This document shows, in pieces, positions 49,501-61,500 of a DNA stretch of 64,000 nucleotides. The first letter of the stretch is position 1. Each line of letters opens with the position of its first letter. The stretch is taken from contig NW_019091483.1 of NCBI RefSeq assembly GCF_001949145.1, positions 637,699 through 701,698 on the forward strand, read 5' to 3'. The notes under the pieces are model-generated. The model saw only the letters and a program-made list of their open reading frames with translations. It was not told the origin of the DNA and did not search any database. Both the position numbers and the translations under genes were made by a program. Origin of the DNA: Acanthaster planci. Its lineage: Eukaryota > Echinodermata > Asteroidea > Valvatida > Acanthasteridae.

Positions 49501-52500
49501 AAGGTCTTCTATTTACACAGAACAAACAAGCTGAAGCGGGCCTTTTAAAATTCCAACAATCTGTTTTTAGTTGTTCCAAAAACCGACAGAATTGCCTGGA
49601 ACTGAAAAGTCTCTACTGGATAACATGATGAAACCAATCCTGCAGTGTACAAGAATACTTACGTGCAGTTTCTTCGGAAGTCTCCAGCATTTTCGCATGT
49701 ACCCCCATTCAGACAGTATGTGTCTGTGCAGGCAGGATTGATATCTGAAGATGTGAGAGAAAAAGGTCACTTCAAAACATTACACAAGACGGACAGGTTT
49801 GGGTCAATTTTTCTAAATGCAACAGTGGTAGAGGTTTCCTTGCATAAGTGCAAGCAGATTCTCGGGACAACACGGAACAATACTAAAGACTGGTTATCAA
49901 GAAAGTGTCAGTGTCAATGTTTAAGTAATGCAGCACTGAAATTGTTTCTATTCAGGATTGACTAGCCATATAAGCATCATTATCAAGTTTGATGAGATAA
50001 ACTACAACGGCATTATTCAGGAAAAGAAATGAACCTGCACCTGTGATAACAATGGATGATGGTGCCAGGGTGAGGTTGCCCAGTGTTGTAGTGCCGGACA
50101 CAATCACATTGTTACTGTCTAACTGGTTCATCACTAGCTGCTGGAGCTCAGAGCCACTCGTCATCACGTTGTCAATGAACAAGATCAGGAATTCTGCCTC
50201 CGTGCCTTGGTCGGCCATGGTGAAGTTTATCACTTGACAGTCGTAGTAAGAATTTTGCAAGGAGCGTTCCAGAAGAATGGTGTAGCGAATCTAAATAGGC
50301 AAAAGATGATGAATCAAATGAATTGTGAAGGTCGGTGTTTACGTAACCATCCCAGTACCTCTATGCAGTATCAGCATGCTGATGCACTGGTACCAGTGCT
50401 TTCCTTGTTAACTTGTCGACTGTGGTTCAATGAAATCCAACAAAGGATCGACATTTCGGATATTCAGTTCCTTCTTAGGCAGTTTTCCTTGGCATATTTG
50501 GCAGAAAGTGTGACTTTTTGGTGACTAATTGTCACAGGCCTGAAGTACTAACAGCACTGGTAACCTCACTGCAATGTATAAAATGGGCTCCATGAATATA
50601 TTTAATAAAAGTGTGCATGTGTTACCTTAAATATAAAGTTTCATGCTTCTTGCACATTACATGTGTTTTTCCATCATAAAAAATTAAAAACTGATAATAC
50701 TGGTACAGAGAAAGGAGCATTTAGCTTCCCAGTGGCAGCAAAGTGTAGTAAGCTGGTCCTTATTGTCTCCAAGTTTCGCTCCTGACTAAAGGATTGGGTA
50801 GAAGCCACTTTGGAAGAACATACTGGTTTTTGTAGGGCATTGTTCATGTAGTGAAGTGCAATCCAAGCCATTTTTGGTGCCTCCACTGTTGAAGTCATTC
50901 TCAGGTTGTTCTGTAAATTTGGGGTCCAATGTGTGGCATTTTCTGTCCCTGTTACACCTGACCCATGTCGTATGACAATAGATCTCTCATTGAAATTGAC
51001 TTTAAAACTAGTTTTACTGGCATTTGTTTGGCAGGTAACATTCATTACGTAGTGGCTCTTGGAAGTTAAAGAATGTGCTCTAAGCTTACAAAATCATACA
51101 CCAGATGTAACAGGGTCATAAAAACACTGGACATGAAAGTTATAGAATAATCCACTCAGAAATGAAATATGTAACCGTGGAAAGGCCAATACTACAATAA
51201 AGACAACTAAATAGTTCCACAGCACTTACCACACCACAGACTCTTAGTGAAAGGTCCAGGAATTCTGGTGATGTTGGGTCACCCAGTGCAGGGAGGTACT
51301 GGGCATCTCCGGCAATCCTGTTGACCTCGTACACGGTGAAACGTCCATCGTATGTGATGAACACTGAAAAATTAAGAGTGTAATTATTACCAACTGTAAA
51401 ACATACAAAAGTTCATCTTTAATCCCCCCTTGGGGGCATAAAAAAGTTGCGGTGAGTTCTGAGGTTATCTGAGGTTGACTGTTATAATTCATAGCAAGTC
51501 TTGATTGTGACTTGAAATGTAGGGAAGGACCATTTGGAAGTAAATGGTTTTAAACATGCCCGAATTAAGTCCTTGTCTAAGATTTCAAAAGACCAGTGAT
51601 GATTTGACATGAAAAGAGTCAAATGTATCATTACAAACTTTATATTCTGATCTAGTTTAATTAAAATGATCCCTGGATTATATATCTGTATTAATTGCTG
51701 AAAGAGACACATTGAAGAAAAATAAGCAACTGATTTCTGATTACTCACAGACACACATGCCTCCAACCCTCTGGAAACCATCCATGGCACGACAATCACA
51801 ACTGTAACTCCCCGGTGAGTTGACACACATCTCTCCACGGCCAGTGCACGGGGCAGTCAGACACTCATCGACATCTGAATAAGAAACAGCAATTGGTATT
51901 CTAACAACTACACTTGTGCAAAGCATAAAGAATAATTGCTACGTATTTAAATTTGCAATGCATTCCTTCACTCTTTGAGGGAGATATTGAAACCGTACAT
52001 GTGTCCGATCCGAAATCCTACAGTAGCTTGATTAGAAAAGTCAGGATATTAATGCTTTTAAAGTTTCAAATACCCAAGGCAATATTTATACCAAAAGTGT
52101 TAACAATGCCTTCTAACCAACATGTTTGGCAAAGCACAGTTAGGTGTGGTTTGAATTTATTTTTTCAGAATATTTGTGACCGGCTCTACAAAAATGGGTA
52201 TAATGGGACTTTTTTCAAAATGAGTCACATGCACATTTGAATTGGTTACATTAAAAGCTTTCACTTGGTGTAGGTTTGAACCCTGTGGCATTTTGCAATC
52301 TAGAAATGTATTGATTTTGCATAAACATATCATACACATTAACGGAAGGGCTTTCAGAGATAAAGCTCTTTAAACGCAGGAAGTGGAAAAAGAAATCAGC
52401 GAAGAAGAAAGTCTCTAAAGATACCCATAGTAGCAGTTAGGTTTCTTGTATGAATTGTGAAAGTACTGATATAATAGAAGCCAATAAACCAGGAAAAGAA

Positions 52501-55500
52501 AAATCACCCTGTCCACACAATAAAGCCCTTAGCGTGAAAAAGCAGGGTCCCTTAATTCCCCATCATCACAGAACGGGTCAAATTTATTTCCCTGATCAGA
52601 CATTCTGAGATATAAATTCTACTTTGTTGAAAATAGAGTGGTTCATACATTTCATGAGGTCTTTTGAATTGAGAGTTTGCATTCATAATACCAACCTATG
52701 CAGGTCTCATTTCCAGATCCGCTCCACCCATCCGCGCACATGCAGGTATGCTCATTACTGATGCCATTAAACACGCAAACAGCATTCTCTGGACACTGGA
52801 ACGTGCCTTCTTCACATGGATTGATGACTGTCAAATGAAAGGTGCAAAAAGAATTTTTGTAAATAAGATGTGGCTTATTTAGCAGATGGAGAAAGTCAGG
52901 TACAAGCAGAAGCTACATTATACATCAAATGTAAGGTGATAACAAAAATATAGCGGGCAAGTAGAAAGTAGTTACAAAAAGGTATAGACTTTGAAATAAG
53001 TGGGCTTGAAAGCTACATGTATGTTTTTAAATTTCTGCATCACTGCTGCACAGTATATTATACGTCAATGGCTATTCTACCGTGTAGTCATTAGCTTTAA
53101 CCTGTAACTACGGGATGTGGAAAATTATACTGACAGTAGATGATTTGGCACTTTATGGTAAAAATACTTTGTTACTCTAACAGTCCTAAATCCTCCAAAT
53201 GGTGAGGGCTAGAGGATGGTTAGGGTTGAGAACTGTCAAATCAAATAACATCAATTTCTGTCACAGTTGCTTAGAAATAATAGAATTCAAAAGTGGCTCT
53301 GCACTTACTTGGATCCCCAACACCAAAGCTAGTGTTGAACACCCTGCTGTCTGGCAGGATGACATTGTTATCTCTCCCAGTCAGACGACTCACAAAGGCG
53401 TCAATGATTTCCATGTCACTGACAGATGAGTTTGGAAGGAAAGTCAGGGTCATGATGACCCGAGCTACCTGGCCAGCCATGGTAATGGAGTTGACAAAGA
53501 CGGACTGGTAGTCTCTGAGCATACTCGCATTGAAATGAGCATCCAGCTGTAAAGACAAACAATGACATACATGTATATTTCTATTACAGGGGCTGCAGAC
53601 TTTGTTCCTTCACCATGTTTACATGCCAGCTCACAGTGCATAACTGTCTATGTGTAAGACACAGGGCCTACACAACTTGCACATCAGTCGTTGCTATGGT
53701 ATTACTTTAAGAAACTAAAATCTGGATTTTACAACAATCGAAATTTTTTCCTACAAAGATTGTTTTCATTTGACTTGTATGTTACAAGGTAATACATAAA
53801 ATTACCAACTTTTGTACAGGTAGCAGATTCACAAAGTAACTTTTGCAAAGTGTCGTGATTTTTTGTAAATTACGCAACATGTGACACATTGGTTGAAACA
53901 CTTTTCAGGAAAATACTCCTTTCAGAGACAACATCGTGCTAGTGAAGGGACATTGTGCATAAATTAAATATTTGCTAGAATGTGTTTTGAATAAGGCAGA
54001 GAAACAAAGTCACCTTATGTGATATCTTTGTTTCGAAAAAGGTCATTGTTCTCCTAAAATATATGTGAATTTTAAACCTGTCTGAAGTCACTAAGCATTG
54101 AAAAAGTTATTTTCTTGCGACTCTGGATGTGGCAAAAATGGGCACCCTTTTCTGTTGTCACTTTCAATATACATTATACTTACATCTGCAGATAGTGGGA
54201 TCTGGTAGATTGTTGTGTCATTGTAATTAAAGTACAAATCGTTAACTTCGAACCCAACGATGTCTGTGAATAGTGCATACACTGTCTTTGAGACACCAGC
54301 TGCAAAACAAAAGATCATACAGTAGCATTTATTAGGTTGATGTTTTATGTAAATCAAATATACTATTTAAAGCAAAGTCCCACTGACCACTACAAACTTT
54401 GTCCAACTCTTGCATTCATGGGGCTCTTTAATTAAGCTGAGGCTTAAGTAAATTGTAATTTCTTATTAAATGCAAGAACATGTAATTACGTAAACCATGC
54501 ACAAGTTAACCATGTGAAGGAACAAAGCTCAGCAATATACATGTAGCTTATGTGTAAAGCAGTGTGTTACCAAAAGATAGCATGGATAGCATTAATATTT
54601 GACAAAAACTGGTCAAAAATTCACTTGTTATGTGCAGACAGGATAACGACATACAATACATTATCCCATTGGCATATCATTAATATTATTATTATAAATG
54701 CATATAACTTAAAATGAAATAAATATTAAAAAGAGAGTCACGTAACAAGAAAATGTGATCAGCTAAGAAAAATAGAATTAAGATTAAAATTGAATTTGAA
54801 AAAACATAAATATTTTTCACCTGTAAATTTCACCATTTTGTTTTATTGATGGGTTTCGTCAGGTATGGTATTGCACTGCTAGCATATATCTCACCTATCT
54901 ACACTTAAGTTGATCGAAACGGTACTTTTCTCTAAGGGTCATTTCATAGCAACTGCTATTATCCTTGAACCAGGATTGAAATCTAGGAGAGTTAACATAC
55001 GATTGGGTAAACTTCCTACTCAACATTTCTCTTCTGTCAGACAAGGTCGGAAGTTTACATTCAAACATGGCATGATCATAACCAATATAGCTAGAACCAA
55101 GAATTATTCTACAGGCTCGTTTCTGAACTTGCTTGATGGCTTCAATCTGGTTATGTGTGAGGCCTGAAATATTTGGCTCACTCCTTAGGAAGGGGTGAGC
55201 CCAAAATACAAAAATTAAAGGAAAAACAAATAATCGACTCCTGGCAAACAAGGATACACTCATGATGTGTTACATACCTGTGCAGACGCCGAAGAATTCA
55301 AAGAAGCCTGTTTGACACAAGCAGCGATATGTCCCAGCAAGGTTTTGGCAGCGGGTGTTGACTTGAGATTCACACGGATTGTTCTCGCACTCATTGACAT
55401 CTAGAAGAATCACATGCAATCATTTGAGAACATTTTTGCACGGCATATTACCAAGCATGCCAAGAGGCTTTACATCACACTGGTTGCAAATATTAGTCTT

Positions 55501-58500
55501 TAACCCTAACCCTCCTCAATCCTCCAACAGGTGAAGGATTGAGGAGGGTTAGGGTTAAGGATGTTTTTCTCAGTTAAGAATTGTACATGTTATTAACAAA
55601 CAAAAACACACTTTTCAAATTGTAGGTGATATTGATGTTTGTACTGAGTGCTGGATCAGGATCAACTTTCCTCATTTTCACCCACAAGAAGGAGAAATGT
55701 ACAGGACAGCTGACAAGTTACTTCAGGGCAGCAGTAGAAAATTGCTACGAAAGAGACCTTGACATGTGATAAGATAAAACTCTCAAGGCTTTATCAACTG
55801 AGGGCAAATGAACTTTTGTGTGACTAGATGTTAATACTCACCAGTGCATGCGCCAACAGTTCCTTCGTAACCATTTCCACACATGCAGGTAAAGCTGCCA
55901 AAGTTGTTAATACACACCTCCTTGACTGGATCACATGTGTCCGTCTCAAACGCACATTCATTTACATCTGAATACAAGGATTAGGGTTTAAAAATATTTT
56001 ACAATGTGGAAAAGTTAACAAAAGATACAAGAAAGAGCAAGTGATCGCAACTGCACGTCCTTGTGAACAAGTGTAATGCACGAAAGTGCTCTGGTGCACC
56101 AGAATCATTGTTAATTGAGAAGTTGGAGTTTTATGTACTTGTAAAATGTTCAGATATGGTATCTGTTCATTCGACTTTATGAGGAATTCCCATGATATGC
56201 GAGAGCTGTCCGTTAACACTTTCTCATGTAAATCAAAGATTCTCTTTTTTTTATACTTGACTGATACGCACACAATAGGATATGATTTTTACTTGAAAAC
56301 TACTCACAGGCAAGCATGTATATCTTCATTCAGCAACTGATTCAATGAGAAATTTAAATTTAGATATTCCTGGTGCGTGAGCCAGTTTAGTATTCTAACC
56401 ACGCATGTCCACTATGAGGCTACAGCCATGTACATGTACTTGTTTGATAATCTGGCTTAGCAGCACAGTCACACGCCGACTCACGTACATACATTGTTCC
56501 CAAAAGACCTTGGCTGGCGCATTATTTAAGCACACTGATAAGCAGCGGACAAATTATCAAAAACCTAGAGGTATTGACCAACATTTGCTCAGTGGCAATT
56601 GTTGCTCATCAATGTGCATGCATCCTGAACTTCAGCATACCTTCACACTCTCTGCCTGGTGAAAACCCATCACTTGTCACATAGCCATCTCTGCAGCGGC
56701 ATGTGAAACTACCGTCAACGTTGATACATGTCGACAAGGGATGACAGTCATTGGTGTCATCTGATGCACACTCATTAACATCTGGAAAATACATGGTAAT
56801 GAAAATTTTATTTTAAAGATCATGCAAAGACTGTTTTTAGGAGTATGGAATACCTATAGAATATAAAAGTATATCTTGTAACTTTGACAGAGACAAAGAA
56901 CCTTGCAGAAAACCTATTGCTATTCTCTTAGATTTCGCTTAGGTATTTTTCTTGAGCCTCTTTTGGGATGCAGGCAGCCGAGTGATTAATAAGGTTTGTG
57001 ACTCCTGAACATAGGGTTGGGGGTTCAAATCCAGCTACTGTACATAAGCTGGGGCCCTAGGTACGCCACTTCACCCCTGCTTGCCTCTCTCCACCCAGGA
57101 CAATAAATGAGTACCAGCATTACGGCATTAGCTGGGGGAGTAAACCTTTCATGGACTGGCATTCTATCTTGGGCTGAATAGACATGTAGTAAAATACTGG
57201 GCCAAATGGCTTGGAAAAGACTTGTTTTTGCGCTTATTGGAAAGGAAAATCTTACGACCTTTCCTCTGACACCCTCATCTTTTCGTTCCAATAAATTTCT
57301 GGTTTGTCCAAAAGGTGTCCTTGTTTGTATACACAAAGAATTCCTTTATCCATATGCATTTTCATATTTTGCCTAAAATTATTTGTCTGGTATTGCATTA
57401 GAACAGTTCTGCCCAGTCAAGTAATGAATGATAACATAGCTATATTAGCTAATAAGCCACTTGCAAGTTAAACTTGAATAAAATCTGGTACACTGTGTTA
57501 TCCAATTGCATAGAAACGTAACAATTTGAATTCCCCAGACTAAAGACACTGTTGCTATACCTCGTTATTTGGGGCAAGCTTTTGCCTAGCGACCACCATC
57601 TCTGGAATGGACTGGTTCCTTTGTGCTGTTCTTATCCATTGAGAACAGTGTATTGTTGCAAGGCATCTTTTATGTAACTGAGCAAAAGCTTGCTCCAAAG
57701 CACAAGGTATAGCAACAGTGGTTTTAGTAAGGAGAATTAAAGCTGTTATGTTCAAGTGAATTCAAAGAACTCAGTGCACCAGATTTATTCAAATTTAATT
57801 CGCAAATGGCTGATTAGGCTAATGAAATAATAATTTATAAATCCGTTTTACTGTAGAATGTAGTTTAACTTGACTGTGTCCACAAGTCAATTGAAGCAAG
57901 GTAGATATTCACTAGGAAAAATTGGTAAAAAATTAGACCAATTCCCAGACATTAAAATTTACCTGTGCAGTTGAATCCAGTCCCAACATAGCCATTGTGA
58001 CAAGTGCAAGTGTAGCTCCCGATGCTGTTACTGCACTGGGCATTGTTGTCACACGGGGAATCCAAGCACTCATCGATGTCAAAGCACTGCACTCGGGCAT
58101 CACCGCTGAAACCCTCATTGCAAGTGCAGACGTAATCACCAGGTGTGTTGTCACATGTGCTGTTTGCAGCACAGCTGTCTGGAATGTTGCATTCATTGAC
58201 GTCTACCAAAACAAGCCATAAATTGATTTCTTTACAGGGATCTATTAACTTGCTTCACAATTCTGTGCTAACTTCAAAATAAGAGGGACATGTACATGTA
58301 ATCTGTTCCATACAAAACTGTAGGTTTGGTTTGAAAACCTGAAAATTTCATGTGCATTGTTATCCCGTGCAGATAAGAATGTTGCACAAGTAGAAAAAGG
58401 ATTTTCTGGGTTGAAGAGGGTCGCACTGAGAAAAATGCAAATCTCATTAGGCCTACCTGTACATGATGTTCCATTGCCTGAGTAACCACTATTACATGCA

Positions 58501-61500
58501 CAAAGATACCCTCCCTCTGTGTTGGTGCAAGTGGCATCTGCATGGCAGTCGTCAGCCCTGGCATCCGTGGAAGAGAGTGTGCATTCATTCACATCTTGAA
58601 GAACAAGAACAAAAAGATATCACTAATTAAAAAATTTACTCATCTTACACACAAGACTTTAACATTTAACATGCGGATACACATGTATGCATTTCCATAT
58701 CTTCTCTGGTTTTTGGATAATAACGCTACATTTCCTTGTCCATGAATTTATTCAAGTCCCACTGAAGAACATATAATGCTATCCAGATTCTCAAACAAGT
58801 CATTTTCAAGTATTTTAAATTTTTTGTACAGATTAAGCAAGCTGCCCCTCATTTCTGGCTTAAAGGATTACCAAGAGTTAACCCTCCACTGTTAAAGTGA
58901 CTCAAAGCACAAAGTGAAAAGTGGGAGACAAAACAGATGGGCTGTATTCCTCTTTTCCAATCTTTAACTCTGACACAAGATGATGTTGGAGAACATGGAT
59001 ATCTTACCGATACAAACAGCTCCATCTCCTTCGTAGCCACTGAGGCAAGGGCACTGGTATGACCCGGGGGTGTTAACACACATAGCTAGAGCAGAGCAGT
59101 TGTGGCCAACAACACACTCATCGATGTCTGCAGAGGTAAAGCAAAAGCAAATATCACTTATGAAATAGTTTTAAAGAATAATCGGTCTTGCCCATTTAGC
59201 TTAACTCGCCCTTCAAAAAATAATGCTCCGTAACTCTCCTTCATCAGTTGCAAGTTATATTTTTACTAAAATTTACTCTACAGGATGCAATTACTGAACA
59301 ATAAAGCTCAAAGTAAGATTGACGTTAATAACAATGGAAGGGATTTTTATTTTAAATTTTACTGTAGAATTTAAGTAAGCTTCATTGCTGCGTGCAATTC
59401 TTCATATGTAACTTGTAAACCCTTTAAATCAAAATTTCTGAAACAAAAAAACATGAACCATTATAAACTCGGTTACTTTGTTTTCTAATTATGGGGAATT
59501 TATGCCAGCCTCTGCTGGCATGAGGCATGATCAGAAGATATGAAAAAGAAATTCCACCCACCATTGCAAACAGTTCCATTGAACTCAAATCCTGTCAGGC
59601 AATCACACCGGTATGAGCCTGGTAGATTGGTGCACACAGAATTAACACTGCAATCATTCAGGGAGGATGATGCACACTCATTGATGTCTGAAAGGAATAA
59701 AAGTATCACATGAAGTGTTTGATGATAAACCCTTTGCATTCCAGGCTGGAGAAACTGAGACCTTGAAGCTAACCCATGGTCAAGAAATTGAGGACCTTGT
59801 CTGAAGTACTGTATTAAAAACAATGAAAAAATGTTAAAGACTGACATCACTATCTGTGAAAAATTAAATTCTCAACTTGCGGTAAGTCTTTCTGTGCTTA
59901 CCAACGCATGTTTGTCCGTCTCCCGAATAGCCACTGAGACACGTGCAGGAATATGTGCCAGGCAAGTTGGTGCATGCAGCATTAGCACTGCAAAGGTTGA
60001 CACCCTCACATTCATTGATGTCTGCAACATAGGTTGAATAAATCTATCAACTTTAATGACCTTTCTGAAGCAAAAGTAAGAGTTTATCAGTCCCAGAGTG
60101 TTCGAGGTTTGAATCAGTGAATTCTGTGAAGCCTTATGAGGAAAACCACATCGAAGTAAATGCATCAATACATTAAGACCCACATAGGAGTCTTATCAAA
60201 TGAACAACAATCATCAGATGTTTAAAATCATTATCCTATCCCCAAAATTAACTAGAGTTAGGAACGAATGAAGCATTAAATAATTACTATTGATTTATCT
60301 CATGATCCATTCAATATAAAAAAACGTATTAACTCACCTGAACAGATGGTCCCATTTGTCACGAATCCACTCTTACAGTTGCAGACAAAGCTTCCATCTG
60401 TGTTGAAGCAATTCTCAGATACTGCATCGCAGGTGCTTGTGCCCTCTATGCACTCATTGATATCTTTTGAAAAGAAACAGTACAAAACAATCATATTAAA
60501 ATTTCCATGAACAATATTTCAGTGTAACTTTACAAATGATCATGCAGTGAAAAGTGAAGAGGGAAAACTGCTTATCTAATGGATGAATCAGTGAATTAAA
60601 TAAAGGGTTAGGCAAGCTAAAACCTTCTGCCAATTTGGGGTCGAAAATCAAGTTGTCATGTTACTTTGCGATCTTCGGCATGCTATAATGTAGGATGACT
60701 GTTGATATGCATGCTAACAGGCAGGAGTTGAATTTATGCAAACCTCCAACTGAGGATCCAGAAAATCAGTACAATTGCTAATAATCTGTGATATTGTTCA
60801 TATCAATTTGTGTCGTGGTACTTGCTATATAGCTTTGCAATGCACTTTGAACTTTGGGGCTATCTGCGACTATCTGTGGCAAACTGCAACCAGGCTTAAT
60901 TACCTTCGCACAGTCGTCCTCCAGTTGTTAGCCTGTAACCTGTGTTACAATCACAGGTGTATCCTGGGATAGCATCAATGCAAATCTGGTCACAGGCATC
61001 TGGGTATTGCATATCTGTACATTCATCAATATCTGAATGAAAAAAAAAGTGATTTTTTAAGCACTGAAAATGCTTCTCAATATAAAATTAGTAAATTATT
61101 TTAATACAAAAACAGAATCTGCAAATTGCTTTGATCGAATGATGTTGGCGTCAAATGCTGTAGTTAATGAAGTTTATATTCTGAAGCAAAAATTCAAAAT
61201 GATTTGCGTCGAATATACAACGAACATGGATACAGTTATAAACCATTTGGGATTTTATCATCTGTCATCTGAACATTTTTTTCATCACAAAAGGAGAAAG
61301 TTCAAACTGTAGTCTATAAATTCCATGAAGAAAGCCATGTATATAACACTTTGATTGAAAGTTGCAGTAACTTACTGATACACAGGGTATCATTGCTGCC
61401 GTCTAATTTGTATCCATCATAGCATGCGCAGAGTTCCATGCCATTTAAAACATAGCAGTCGCCGTTGGTACAGATTTTACTGATGCACACAGAATCAGCT

